Source: Beverwykella pulmonaria
Taxonomy: Eukaryota > Ascomycota > Dothideomycetes > Pleosporales > Melanommataceae
Reading direction: 5' to 3'
Length of the DNA: 64,000 nt
Assembly (NCBI GenBank): GCA_001599595.1
Contig: BCHH01000002.1
Coordinates: 2,679,451-2,743,450, forward strand
Position 1 is the first letter of the stretch. The number at the start of each line of letters is the position of its first letter. Positions 34,217 to 45,688 of the stretch are shown piece by piece. The notes under the pieces were generated by a model. That model saw only the letters and a program-made list of their open reading frames with translations, did no database searches and was not told the origin of the DNA. The position numbers and the translations under genes were made by a program.

Positions 34217-34388
34217 TGTGACGAAGTAGACTGATAGAATGATGATCGTTGTATTCATTCTACAGAGGAGGAGCTACCGAAGAAATATCTATAGTCTTAC
34301 CAAGCACGCTAGGACGCAGCCAAGATAGTAAACGTAAACATAGAAGTGAGTCACATGAGCAATCCTAGGGGTGACCCACGGGCCGACA
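34217..34388. mobile_element. Solo LTR of a copia-type retrotransposon
   Basis: Begins TGTGACGAAG and ends GGCCGACA. Aligns by eye along its length with the LTR at 56,941-57,103 (shared blocks GAGCTACCGAAGAAATATCT and AGAAGTGAGTCACATGAGC), in the same orientation. No internal retrotransposon sequence adjoins it and no clear target duplication is visible. It abuts the Tc1/mariner relic. Confidence 0.8.
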
Positions 34389-34395
34389 ATCTGTA

Positions 34396-35080
34396 TAGTA
34401 TTTTGTTTACCAATCCTTTAACTTTCTTGCTGCCGCCAATCGTCGTGGCATGCTCCCGATGAGATTCCATATGAGCGAGTTGGGTATTGCTCGCCAGGCC
34501 TTCCTTAAAGCAAATCTCAACGCCTCCCAGTCAGATTCTAAATTCCCATCTTTGAGAGACCAGGATGGAGCTTGTGTACATATCTTTTCAACACCCACCA
34601 AAGGTGCTCGATCGGGGTCGAGGTTAGGTGAGTATGGGGGACACTCAAGGGTCCAAATGCCGTGAGTCTCCAGGCAATCAACCACCTCATTGCACTTGTG
34701 TATAGGAGCGTTGTCCTGTACAAATATCACCTGGACGATATTGCTGTAGTAGTCCTTTGTCAAGTGTGTTCGTGTAGCTCCGCTCACTATATCCATACCT
34801 TTTTGACTCAAAATTTTGTTCCCTGATAATGAATAGGGCCTGCCAACTCTCCTCTTTGAAATAACCCATATGCAACCCTGCAGCACCTGGCGCATACGCC
34901 TGGGCTTCTCCTTCTCTGTAATTATAATAGGAGAAAGGGTGCCGGGGTATAAAATCGTGGCGGAGTGGACCTGTTTGACGGGCTCGGTGCGCTATTTCAC
35001 GCTTTATCTGATCTAGACTCAGAGCATTGAGGTCTAACGAGGAGGATATGATGTTTGCCGTGGGCGGAATGTATGGAAAG
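34396..35080 (-). pseudogene. Tc1/mariner transposase relic (frameshifted)
   Basis: The minus strand encodes the catalytic C-terminus of a Tc1-type DDE transposase: VIFVQDNAPIHK (second catalytic Asp), CPPYSPNLDP, then IPNSLIWNLIGSMPRRLAAARK. A one-base change after SPNL shifts the frame: the family continuation (PIEHLWWVLKRYVHKL) is read in the next frame, so the third catalytic acid is separated. The N-terminal DNA-binding part is missing or unrecognisable. It belongs to the same family as the relic at 17.6 kb but is less decayed. Confidence 0.82.
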
Positions 35081-36384
35081 AATCAGGGACGCTGAGAGTC
35101 GAAATTTATATATTCTCGCTTCATTCTTGTAAATACGAGGGTGTAATTTTTCTAGTAGTTTACTCCCCTAGCAAGATTCTGGGTCAACTTGGAAACGGGA
35201 TTGCATCGCGAGACGCGCTTAAAAACAAATAGGGGTTGCTTTAAAGCTGAACGTGCTAGCAAGATTACTTGTCAGTCATAGCCACCTAATATATACCCAT
35301 ATTTCAAAAGGGCCATTCTTGCTGATGATATTTCTACAAGCAAAAGTCTAAGGTGAACTTCTACCAATTAACAACGGATGATTCCAAAGAAGGCGGGGCT
35401 GCGTCTAATTTCTTCGTGTGATATAATACTTCTCCTCCAAGTAGTTACATTTGGCAAGACAGTAAAATTCTAGCATGACCTCTGGAAGACCTGCCATCTT
35501 CTATCAAGTTGGAAGAATGATTTAGAACATTTCATACAAGTTAATTGCATCCCCTTATACAGTACGTTATAATTTCAAGTGTCTACAACTGACTGCAGCC
35601 TGATATTGCGCTCAAGGGTCAAGACGCAAGGGTAATAACGGACGTTCGACCCATTGAAGCCATTCAGCTACAAAGATTCATCTCAAGCTCACACTTCGTC
35701 AGGCCAGAGAGGCCAGATAAGCCCCTTCGCTGGCTGGTTCATGTTAGCAAGATCCAGGTAACAGGTGGAAGGGGCAAAGACCATTATCAGGTATAACATG
35801 GGCTTGTCCATATTAAGGAGGGGGGCTGAATCGATTGTATGTCCGATACCTTTCGTTCAACGCCATTAGATGCCAAAGTTGAATGAATATATAGGATCTC
35901 TTTCAAAATTAAGGTTAATATCACAAGGGTCGTTGGAAAAGGTTAGTTGAAGCCACATTTTGGTAGAACTACTCACACCAGTTCCCCAAAACGTAACGAT
36001 ATCTGGATGCTTTATCATCACCCATTAGCCTACAGCTAATGCAAGTGCCACGATTTCAGGGCGAAGTAAACTGTTTTGAGTATCCATGGTTTTTCATTTG
36101 AGGGGGGTTCCAAATATGCCACTTGCTGTCTCGAGAGTAGGAGAGCTATTAGAAATAGGTTATCACTCTGGGTGCTGCTGTTCAAAGGGAAAGCCTCATT
36201 CTGGCAACTACAACGCCTCGCTACAGACCATGTTAGACCCTTCTACAAGCTCTCTACAATCGCTTGTCCATCTTCCTTAATACTTTTGCCTTGGTAGGGA
36301 AAAAAAACACTTTGATATATCGCTTTTACTTGTTTACATCCTTCCAAACAAAAATATTTCCGCTACAGCTTCCCATCCCCTCTC

Positions 36385-38012
36385 TTACGCCTTTACCCAT
36401 CCCCATCCCCTGAACACGCCTCTTGCTAGCACAAGAATCCCCCCACTCCCGACAAGCAAACACCCGCCAAAAACCCAAATCGCGTCAAACCCGCTCCGAT
36501 CCAAAATGGCGCCTCCAATCGGCGTCCCAATCAGCAGCCCCACTGCCACGCAAGCGAAACTCTGTCCTAGCCTCGTCCCAATCTTTTCTCTTGCATCGCC
36601 GCTCAATTGAACAATAATAGTCGGTGGGAGAGACACAAAAGATCCAGAGAAGAATCCGTAGAAACCCATGAGCACGATGAGCCCCGCAGACGAGGTAGCT
36701 TTGATGAAGCAGAAGCAAAGGATGCCCGAGATGAGTGTGCACGGAATAACGACGTTAAAGCCACCTAGCTTATCCGCGAGGAAATTGGGTATGATGCGTC
36801 CGAAAATACTCGTGCTATTCATGATCGCTAATAGATAGAAGGCGAGATCAGGGTTGGCGATATTGTTCGTGAGGGCGTAGAATTGGGCGTAGAAAAAAGG
36901 CATGTACAGCCCCATGAAGCCGACGAAGAAGCCGAAAACTTGGAGTGCGTAGGCGGGGATCAAGAAGGCGCGGAGGTCGAGGAGGGAGCGCTTTTTAGCT
37001 GGAAGCACGCGAATGCGCATGCAGAGGTTCGGGATAAGTTGTGTGAAGAGGATGAGGAAGCCGATTACGCGTGTGGTCCAGGCGAAGCCGATCTGCGGGA
37101 CGAGTTTATGAAACACGATAGGGTAGATTACGCCGCCTAGTAGATCAGTAACAATCTTCGACATGGGAATGGAAACGGAAAAGGCGCATACATACCGAGA
37201 GAACTCCCACTAGCCGCCAATCCCACCGCCATCCCAATCTTAGTCGTAAAATACGTGTTCAAAATCGCCACACTTGGAACGAACAGCGCGCCACAACCGA
37301 TCCCAATACAGATAGCTTGCGCCAGCAGAACCTGCCAGTACGCATGGCACAGGCTTAGCATCATCTGGCCGAGCACAAGCAAGAGCGAGCCGCCAAGGAG
37401 TAGAGTCCGGAAATAACCAGCGTCGTAGATAGGACCTGCAATCATGCCGACGACGAGGAGAAGGAAAGCTTGTATGGAACCGATCCAGGAGATTGCTGAT
37501 GGGTTCGAGCTTGGGAGGAGGCTGGTTTCGTAGTACGCTTGGTAGGAGCCGAATGTGTTTATTATACCCCTAAACTCAGGTTAGCCCTTTATTGCCATAA
37601 TGCTGAGTATTGTCCATTTGAAGCAAATAGTAAGTAGGGGATGGGAAACACGGACAAATGACGAAACATACCATGAGTTGAAAAACAGAACAAAAGATCC
37701 CAGCACCTGCAACCAGGCAACAAAACCTCCATTCGGAATACTTGCAACATGCGTTACGTCCCTGACACTCCTGCTCTCTACGGGCTCCAACCCTCCCACC
37801 TCTTCCTCGCCATCCTCTCCTCTCTCGCCGTCCTCTCCCTCGGTCAAGTCAGTCTCTTTTTCCCCACCATTTTCCTCCTCATCTCTTCTCTCCCTTATCG
37901 AACCTATCGAACCCTCGTCATTATACCCAGGCTTCTCGTCGTACGTCACTGATGGGACTTCGGATACGCGAGAAGTGGAGATGTCATTGATGTTAAGCTG
38001 CGCACGGTCCAT
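36385..38012 (-). CDS. MFS transporter, monocarboxylate-transporter-like, 488 aa
   Basis: Three exons (37672-38012, 37196-37569, 36385-37136) close at 489 codons. A hydrophilic, very acidic N-terminus (about 90 residues) precedes about 12 membrane helices. GGFVAWLQVLGSFVLFFNSWG at helix 1 and NTFGSYQAYYE are typical of fungal MCT-like major facilitators. RVLPAKKRSLLDLRAFLIP marks the central loop. Introns are 102 and 59 nt. Family members import or export carboxylates or related small molecules by proton symport; the substrate here is unknown. It starts 1 kb downstream of the BTB gene on the same strand. Confidence 0.92.
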
Positions 38013-39029
38013 GTCTTACGTTCCAGTGGCGGCGAAAATTCGGTGAGACAAGGCCTACCAAAACCACGGACTGGGAGAGCGAAGATCACACAGATATCAA
38101 TGAAGCTTTTGTACGCGAAATATAGAAACGCTGGGTAAATAAAAATACAGAAAGTGCTCTGCAAGTCAAGAAACGCAGATGTAGAGGGAAGAGGAGTGAA
38201 TAATCAACTGCAGCCTTGTAGGATTAAGGCCTGCCGTCATTATTAATACCCACATGGACCTCCGTATGCTCTTTTCCCCATGTCTGAACCGCGCCTCGTG
38301 CCGATCTTCCGGCAGAAACGCTCGGTAAAGAAGCTGTTGACATCGCGACACACGCCCCCGGGTATGACTCGGGTTTAACCTATGAAAGCTTGTCGTTAGC
38401 CCAGGAATCAAGGCGTGTCCGGACATGAGTATTGTTAATTCCGCGACATCCGCATCCTTTTCCGAGCAAGATCACTATTCCCTCTTACAAATACATGTTG
38501 ATGCTATGCCATGCAATTCACCGCTACGCGGTCGGCGCTATCTACCTAATTAATCATTTTGAATATCTCCGAGCTGACAACAGGAAACATCCCGGAGATG
38601 ATAATCTAGGAATATCCGATGTAGTGTGTAATGTACGAGGAAATACAGTAAAGTGAGCAGTCGGACGTTCATAGCCCATAGCCTACTCCCATGTGTGTGC
38701 AACAAAGATTGAAAGCAAAATGAGGGTAAATGATGATATACAGAGCAAAATGCAAACGCCTCGTGCCATCATGATCTTGAAGATGGTGAGGAAACTGGTG
38801 GTATGTCGTCACGTACTTTTTGGGGGGTTGCCATCCGAAGAGAAGAAATCCAGAAAAACGCCTACGCAAACGCCTCCGACGCTCGCTATGCAGTACAATC
38901 ATGAAGCAAGTCCTACCGAAGCCCGAGATATCATTTGCCCAATGCCAAATGTGACTGATCCAACCCTGCCCAACCGAGCTCATACATTTTGGTCGAAATG
39001 GTTACTGCCGAAGTGGAAAATGTCTGCTT
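38013..39029. other. Intergenic, nothing recognised
   Basis: 1 kb between the BTB gene end and the MFS gene start, both minus strand. No supportable gene; presumably MFS promoter. Confidence 0.5.
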
Positions 39030-41459
39030 CTAGACGTGGTCCCCGACTCGGACTTCGGAGATCTTGAAGCCCGATGCGTATAGAGGAGAAGGCTCAACGC
39101 GCTCCTCCCAGTAGAGGTTCTCCACCAGCGACTGGGGAACCGTGCCATTCTGCTGTGGCCTCAGCTGACTCTTCATTGTCTTTTGACGTCGCTTTTCACG
39201 TTCCTCTACAACATCACGCATGACCTTAACTACTCCGGTCCAGCCTAGCTGGCTGGCGGTCGCACGATGGCTGAATAGGCGCTGCAGGAACAAGACCGGT
39301 AGTGAGACCAGAGCACTAGAGAGAATGCGAGTAACATAGTCAGGGTTCAGTTCATCTTCAGGAGGGGCATCTCCAAATCGGATACGACTCAACCGCGGAT
39401 TGTGCGTGGCCGAGCGGGATTCGACGATGCTCGGTAGTCGTGGGTCGAGCTGCAACTCTGGGGCGAGGGTATAAAGAGTGAATGGTGCTGGGAAGTTGTA
39501 CGCCATGAATTCAATAGCATCATGCAGAGGTGCAATTCCATATGTATCGAGGTTGCCTGGATATGGTTGGTCAGGAGCGGCACCATTTTGGCGCGAAGCC
39601 GGCGACCCACGGGTAGGGCGTCCGTCGAGTCCAAAATGAAGCGCTTGGTCGAATGTGTCCCATCGTAGAAGCGCTTTGATGATTTCGACGCCGCGGGCCT
39701 GTACTCTGTGAATTCGAAGAGCCTTTCCTGCGGCGGCATAGCTTATGGCTTGTCCCATGCGCTTGCGTGCTTCGTTGTGGGTGGGACCTTGTTCTCCGTC
39801 ATGGAGGAAAGGCCTCAAGCCAAAGAGGAAGGATTCAGCAGACAGAAGTGGCGCTCCGTACAAAACTTTGATGGCCTCGTTCAGTGACTCTGAGGTAACA
39901 AACTTGTTGGGGGTAGAGATATCCACAAGCCGTCGCGAGTCTTTCGTGCGGTACGTAGACATGGTAGCGCTGTGGATGGCCTGCGCGATGACTGGACTTC
40001 TAGCAACCACGATTCCGTGAATAGGCAAAGAGAGAAGAACTGTATCTTCTGATCGTACTTGTAGGACGAAATCGGCGAATTCAGGATTGCCAAACTGAGA
40101 AGACAAATATGAAGCGAGTTCGAAAGGCGACTCTTCCAACTTCGCATCTATAGATTGCAGGTTAGTCCCGTTTTGGTATGTCGCTGCGTGGGGATCCTCT
40201 TCATAATCCGAGTTAGGTTTTGCCGTGGCGAAATAGGGCTTGTTTGGAGATTGAGAGTGGGATCGGGCGGCACCGTTCGAAACATGAGGCACGCTAGGGG
40301 GGGATAACTGTCCCTGGTACGATCCTTGATACGCAACATGGCCAGCTTGGAAAGGAGGTGCAGGATACTCTTGTCTGTGGTTTTGGAGGCTATCAGGTGG
40401 CGCCATGGGATACTGTTGATACAACCACGGGGCAGGGGCGGCGTCCGATGGATGGTGGGTATGGCCTGGGTAGAAAGGGGCAGCGAATAGTGGGGGGGCA
40501 AAGCCAGGCGGGACACGAGCGAAGGGTTGCTGTGGCGCGATTACCTCTGGTTCAAGCTCTTGGGGAGTTGAAGGTATGGCGGGAGACTCATGCGCGGCGC
40601 CGCCAAAGACGAGACCCTCTACGCTTGGATGTGTGTGGTGGGGTGGGAAATGGGCGGACGGAGGTTGGAAAGTGGTATCAACATCTTCTGAAGACGAGGT
40701 CTCGGCGGGAGTCTTCTCTGCGGGATAGAAGGGCGGCGGTAGCTCAGCGGGGGCGGGTGGGGACACGGCAGAGGAAGGCTCCTCATCCGCCAGGAGGGGT
40801 TCGGCGTGCGACGGCAAAGATGTTTCTTCCTCTACCTTCTCTTCCTGGATGTCTTCTGAGGAGGCTACGGGTTTGCAAGTCAGAATCCGTTGGCTAAAAT
40901 CAATGGAGTTGTTGCAGGAGGTGGACAAACCTCGGGTAAGAGACTTTTCCAAAGCATCATCTTGGGAGTCAGCCTGCGAGCTTGCAGGCGTGGGCTCTTC
41001 GACTTGGGCGTGAAAGATGTCGGAGGCCTTGGATTCAGGCGTAGGTGGAGCCTGGATGGTGTCTGCGGGCTGCTCTTCGGCCTTGTCTTCCTCCTTTTGC
41101 GCCTCCTCGGCTGCAGCTTGCGGCTCCGCAGCGGGTTGAGTCACTGTCTCTGTCGCAAGTTCTTCGGGCGTGCTTGGCTTTGCGGACGGCGGGGCGCGAG
41201 AGAGGGCGAAGGGAACGGCTGGCACGATGCGATTCACAGGCCGACGCGACGGTCTGCGAGCAGCGACGGCGGTATCGGCGGCGTATGGCACCATGGTGCG
41301 CGTGGAGAGTGGGCTAGGGGTGGAGGCAGAGCGCGACGACTCCAAGACAATTGCGGTCTTTTCACAAACGGGCAATTGACCTGGAGCGCCCTGATGATAT
41401 TTGGGGGCGCAGAGCGACGAACAAGCAGGCAGGTGGTGAGGTATGAAGCTCTGCATCAA
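39030..41459 (-). CDS. BTB/POZ-domain protein with long disordered N-terminus, up to 809 aa
   Basis: A long single frame. Residues 1-440 are low-complexity (Pro, Glu, Ala, His-rich). A BTB-like fold spans about 447-545: LASYLSSQFGNPEFADFVLQV, then PIHGIVVARSPVIAQAIHSA. A helical C-terminal half follows (GQAISYAAAGKALRIHRVQARGV trimmed here; LPVLFLQRLFSHRATASQLG). It resembles uncharacterised ascomycete BTB proteins; a Cullin-3 adaptor role is a family-level possibility only. Start uncertain: codon 56 (MVPYAADTAV, 41294) fits better than the first ATG. A 66-nt segment (40865-40930) has donor, CTGAC branch and acceptor and may be an in-frame intron. It is followed downstream by the MFS gene. 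Confidence 0.78.
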   Translation of the reverse strand: MMQSFIPHHLPACSSLCAPKYHQGAPGQLPVCEKTAIVLESSRSASTPSPLSTRTMVPYAADTAVAARRPSRRPVNRIVPAVPFALSRAPPSAKPSTPEELATETVTQPAAEPQAAAEEAQKEEDKAEEQPADTIQAPPTPESKASDIFHAQVEEPTPASSQADSQDDALEKSLTRGLSTSCNNSIDFSQRILTCKPVASSEDIQEEKVEEETSLPSHAEPLLADEEPSSAVSPPAPAELPPPFYPAEKTPAETSSSEDVDTTFQPPSAHFPPHHTHPSVEGLVFGGAAHESPAIPSTPQELEPEVIAPQQPFARVPPGFAPPLFAAPFYPGHTHHPSDAAPAPWLYQQYPMAPPDSLQNHRQEYPAPPFQAGHVAYQGSYQGQLSPPSVPHVSNGAARSHSQSPNKPYFATAKPNSDYEEDPHAATYQNGTNLQSIDAKLEESPFELASYLSSQFGNPEFADFVLQVRSEDTVLLSLPIHGIVVARSPVIAQAIHSATMSTYRTKDSRRLVDISTPNKFVTSESLNEAIKVLYGAPLLSAESFLFGLRPFLHDGEQGPTHNEARKRMGQAISYAAAGKALRIHRVQARGVEIIKALLRWDTFDQALHFGLDGRPTRGSPASRQNGAAPDQPYPGNLDTYGIAPLHDAIEFMAYNFPAPFTLYTLAPELQLDPRLPSIVESRSATHNPRLSRIRFGDAPPEDELNPDYVTRILSSALVSLPVLFLQRLFSHRATASQLGWTGVVKVMRDVVEEREKRRQKTMKSQLRPQQNGTVPQSLVENLYWEERVEPSPLYASGFKISEVRVGDHV

Positions 41460-42820
41460 TCAATGTGGGGAAAGAAATCTGAGCCGCCAAGCCCAGTGAC
41501 TAGCGCGTGCGAATAGCGTCATAGCTCCGGATGCTTAACACGACCTCTGAAGCATCACTAATCTCACCTCAGTCATCACCAGTGGATGAGTGACCCGCCG
41601 TCTCGAGCATCCTCCCCATTATCACCAGCATTGGAACAAGTAACGTAGTGACATTTTGATAACTGCCTTTCTATAATTATAGATTCGGCATCTCCACGTC
41701 GAAGAACGGCATACTTCAGGCATTGTCTTGTCTGGTACCTTCTAGCCAGTGCATGCTCGTCCATTATGATGAAAGGACTGGTTACAAAGAATATATGTTG
41801 ATGCGGAAGACGCAGGCAAGGCTTTACCCAGCCAGCATTCTAGATGACCTGCAAGCAATCTTTGCATGAGTGTAAAAGAAACGGCCCACGTGTTAAAGGG
41901 ATTTGCTAGATAGAGGTTTGAGGTCAAACGAACGCAGAAATTTGGTGAATCTGGTGTGCCTATTTGCTAGGCTATGGTGGCTGGGCCCTGATGACTGCAT
42001 CCTAAGATTCGGTGGTTTGTCCGTGGGATGATATGGTGTGTTTGTAAGGGCTTTTGCTGGCTTTAAGGAATGTCACGGAGGTCCTGAAGCGCAATTGAAG
42101 GTAATCAGGGGGTCCCAGAATTACGGACATATCCTGACCGGACGTTGTATTCGTGACTTTGTGTTCAGATCTTCTCACCAGTTATCTTTTACGCTGGGAA
42201 CCCCAGAAACCACAAACGCGAAATGGGTTCTCACAGTCTCAGGCTCCAAGTGGTTCTCAACTCTCGGCTTGTTCACTCATTCCTTCGTACGAGTCCTCCC
42301 ACTTTGCTTCTCCTTCTTTCTCTCAGCTTTGACTCTTTCTCTGACAGCCGTACGGGTGAGACCATCTGTATCGTGTTTGTCGTGTCTACCGTGCCTCCGT
42401 ATTTCTTCCTCACTACTCGCATGTTTCTCACACGTTATATCCAGCATCCTCACCAAATTTACTATCTAGTTCGTATCCCTATACCTTATAGCTTCCAATC
42501 ACTCTCAAGCAAACGACCATACCCCATGGTCAGTACTGCCTTGCTGGCCATGCTAAACAAACTTCTCAAAAGCGACCATTACCCCCGCAACCGTACAAAG
42601 ATGCCAGCTGCCTCAACCGTCATACGAGGGAATCTACAGCGCACCCTTCGAACGCTTCTTGAAAAATCTTGTCCGCATAAACATGAATTTCCTCATATGG
42701 GCAAGTTTCTACAATTAGAAAGCTTGGGCTATCGTCACTCAACCAGTGCTTGAGCATTTTGGCAAACCTTGACCAACAACCGAACTAGAAAATTGGGTCT
42801 TTGACCTTGTTCAACATCTA
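41460..42820. other. Intergenic, overlapping weak frames
   Basis: About 1.4 kb upstream of the BTB gene. Plus-strand frames at 42,038-42,753 are hydrophobic/pyrimidine-driven and unrecognised. No gene is called. Confidence 0.45.
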
Positions 42821-42832
42821 GCAATGGAGCCC

Positions 42833-43774
42833 GAAGACGTGGGAAACGCGCCGGGTAGAACAACAAGGTGAAATTTGCCTGAAAAACCACCACAGAAATG
42901 ACATAAGGGCGAAAGAACGAGCCTGGATGAATTGCGCACCAAGATGGTGACATTCTGTCTGGATCACGAGGAACCGGAAGCTCCTGCTGTCCAGTCTCTC
43001 AGTAAGGCTCAGAGCGGAATTCCACAGTCTAGCTCTCAGCAAGGCTCAGAGCGGAACTCCGTAGTCCAGCCTCTCAGTAAGGTTCAGGGCGGAATTCCAC
43101 AGTCTAGCTTCACGTCTGCAGCTGAGGTCAGATATTCTGGGTGTTACAGTTTAGACCAAACTCGTTGCGCACGCAGTTATCAGTGTCGCGCCGGACACCG
43201 GCACATCCAGTCAAGCAAGAAAAATCGAAGTTCCTTCGCCCCCGGAGCGATGCTTGATCTAGGTAAAGCATCCCTCACCGCGGTTGGACATTCTGGAGTT
43301 CAAGCGCAGAGAATCACTCTTCTTTCCACTATCAGCGTTTCTGGAATCCCCAGGCACAGCTACCCGCCACCTACAATGCCACTCGCATTAGCGGCACTTC
43401 CTGCAACGCCCACTCTATTCAAGGAGCAGCTTCCCATCGTGATTCCCTCTCTTGCTCACAAAGCAGCAACATCAGCTACGTGCCGCGTTCTCGCAACACG
43501 GGAGAGATCACCACTGACAGTGACAGCCCTTCAGGCCGTTCGATTCACAGCCAGCATCACCATCACCCCTCAAACTAACCTCAAATCCGAATTCCGTCCT
43601 ATCACACCTAACTCTCCATCAACAACCTCGCCGTTTGCTCGAATGTCGATCAAGCCCTCCATCTTGCTTTCTTTTGGAAGTCTCTGGCTAGGAATGCGTG
43701 GCACTTGTACAGTTCAAGGTATCCAGCTTCATGTCCCGCATAGACAGCGCTCTGAAGATACCGCAAGGCAATAG
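42833..43774 (+). other. Coding-like frame, unassigned
   Basis: A possible short exon from an ATG at about 42,823 (MEPEDVGNAPG..) can splice by a GTGAAA..GAAAG intron into a long frame ending 43,774 whose start reads TSLDELRTKMVTFCLDHEEPE. Beyond that the frame is Ser/Thr-rich, contains a 38-bp minisatellite whose period is not a multiple of three, and overlaps the 3' end of the pseudokinase relic on the other strand. These features argue against a conserved protein. No family recognised. Confidence 0.22.
42990..43102. repeat. 38/37/38-bp tandem repeat, 3 copies
   Basis: Three adjacent units, each with CTCAG(T/C)AAGG(C/T)TCAG and ending in CACAG or CGTAG. The non-triplet unit length would shift any reading frame between copies. 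Confidence 0.8.
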
Positions 43775-45230
43775 CAACCCGTTTCGCTGCTGAAGAGAGT
43801 GGGGTTCTTGAAATTTCCTGGTAGTCCTGATCCTTCCAGGTAGGCTCTGCGAGACGCCACCACAGAGCAGCCCCAAGAATGAAAGAGGTTACCGGATCCG
43901 TCCCGTCGAAAGCTTCGAGTAAGAGGGAGTATTCTTCAGATGATAATAGTCTCTTTGACTGACTGGGTGAAGACGCTCCCATCTTTGTTTAAAGATCTAG
44001 CGTCACTGATGGCATCTAAAGCTTTCTTCACGAGGTCCTTTAATTCTGAACTTGGAATCTCATCCATTTCCAATGATGCTGGAGGCTCCAAGTTGTTGGA
44101 AATTTGAGATGGTGATGGTGATGCTAATAAATCATAGAAGGCTTTCGCAATAGCATCGGCAGTCATGCGAGACATTGGCTGAACCTTCCAATATTGCAAG
44201 ACCCAATGGCGAGCTTGGTCTCCTACACGAAGCTGTGATATATCCCCTGGTAAACCGCCTCTTTTCAATGCATCCCTTATCTCGGCACTCTTGGGCGAAG
44301 ATGGTAAGACTTCACAATCGATGTTGAAAGGTAATTTCCCGGACAATAGTTGCCAGAGAATGGTACCGAGACTGTCAATTGATCAATACCATCAACGAAA
44401 TGATATAGGATATCGTCAATTGTATGTGCCACCAAATGTCCGTCGCAAGCGAGTGTTCTTGTATCGTTCTTTTGTCAAACTCTGGTGCCTCGTAACGCAC
44501 GTCGCATTTTGTATGAGGCGTTTTCTCGTGAATATAATTGCATCAGCAGATTGCTCACTGTAGGCCTCTGAGGGCCTCTGAGGGTAAGGCACACGTTACG
44601 AAGTTGCTCCAGCTTTGTCAAGACGGGATACATTTTTTCCCGAGGAGAGCATTTTCAGGACAACCGTATGATCACTCAGTGTCTTCAGAACTATATCGAC
44701 GCGATGAAACCAGGCAAGGGTTTTCGCTACGCAAGAAGCTAACTCAACCCGTTCGGTTGGTTCGGTTGGAAGGAGGTTTTTAATGTAGGCTCTTTTCAGA
44801 GTGAGCGCATCACTCAGGTCTTCCATGAGCGCGTAGATCCTGCCCTCGGCTTTCACTGTGCCAAAATATCGTTGGACGTAGGCGCCTTCCTGGAGACCAC
44901 GATATATGTCAAGGTTCTCTTTCGCCGTTTTAGACGGGAGGATCGGGTAGCAGACGACTTTAACGACACCTTCCATCTCTTCCTTTCCCCAGTATGGCTC
45001 TTGCTGATCAAATGCAGCTAATACTTCTTTTCCGAGTACAAAATTTGCTTGAATATCGGAGAGCGAAGACGAGCGAGGAACGTGGTCCAGGTCACAGAAG
45101 AGGTGTGAGATGAGACATTGGACTGGTTCTGACAGTATCGTTGATTTGGGGCCTTCCCTGGGCTTGTGAACCTTGTACAGTAAGCTGAATTTCGAGGTAT
45201 GTCTGGTATAGGGAGTTCAGGCGGGCGCTG
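43650..45230 (-). pseudogene. Pseudokinase-family gene, frameshifted and 5' incomplete
   Basis: The minus strand carries a kinase-like protein. The N-lobe includes LGKEVLAAFDQQEPYWGKEEM, GVVKVVCYP and YRGLQEGAYVQRYFGTVKAEG. The catalytic-loop region reads FHRVDIVLKTLSDHTVVL, where HRD and the metal-binding Asn are missing. Then comes an APE-type motif DVRYEAPEFDKR, and, after a likely intron near 44,370-44,430, LGTILWQLLSGKLPFNID and a helical domain. Around 43,945-43,960 the frame breaks: continuation (LLSSEEYSLLLEAFDG) lies one base off. Upstream of 45,230 no start codon or first exon was found. So it is probably a decayed or misassembled copy of a multi-copy fungal pseudokinase family; the function is unknown. 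Confidence 0.6.
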
Positions 45231-45688
45231 TAGCACATTAGTGTGTGGAGCCTAGAAATTGTACCGGGGTTAACCGAGTGGTGTTTGCTTTATTGTAATT
45301 TTCTTCCTACATCATTTCGAACCGTGTTATTTGTTGTCAGATAGAACAAACAGCTTGTACATTAGTGCTAGAATCTCTGTTAGCTGTAGCCAGTAGCCAA
45401 AATATCTAGAGCGCATCTTTATAATTACAGTAAGTTTGTCACTCACACATTTGGATATTGGCAAGAACACATATTTCAAGTAATGGCCAGCCACGACTGC
45501 AAAAGGTATCGATGCCCGAAATAGCGCGCGAATAGAGATAGGTAAGCAAGTATATCGTACACAACCCCAACCTTATCCCAACGATTCACCACCAGCTCCA
45601 AGAACTCCCATATGCACATTTAGACCTAACCTCTACGCAACGCCTGCCAGATCACGCCCCGCCGCTCATTAGGGTCGACGCGGGAATC
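45231..45688. other. Intergenic, nothing recognised
   Basis: About 460 bases between the pseudokinase relic and the 3' end of the Cut12-like gene. No first exon for the pseudokinase could be found here. Confidence 0.45.

Larger units (their letters stand above)
32117..36384. other. Second repeat-rich, gene-poor island
   Basis: 4.3 kb without an intact gene. It holds a CACGTGAC cluster (32,601-32,640), a possible LTR fragment (32,919-33,003), a solo copia-type LTR (34,217-34,388) and a Tc1/mariner relic (34,396-35,080). Sequence from 35,100 to 36,380 is AT-rich and featureless to the eye. Confidence 0.6.

Noticed and set aside
40890..41516. Plus-strand frame of 208 codons opposite the BTB gene
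   Set aside because: Gly/Arg/Leu-rich mirror of the Pro/Ala/Glu-rich disordered region on the other strand.
42223..42753. 176-codon plus-strand frame
   Set aside because: Driven by pyrimidine-rich sequence, no family resemblance, no start context or stable gene structure.
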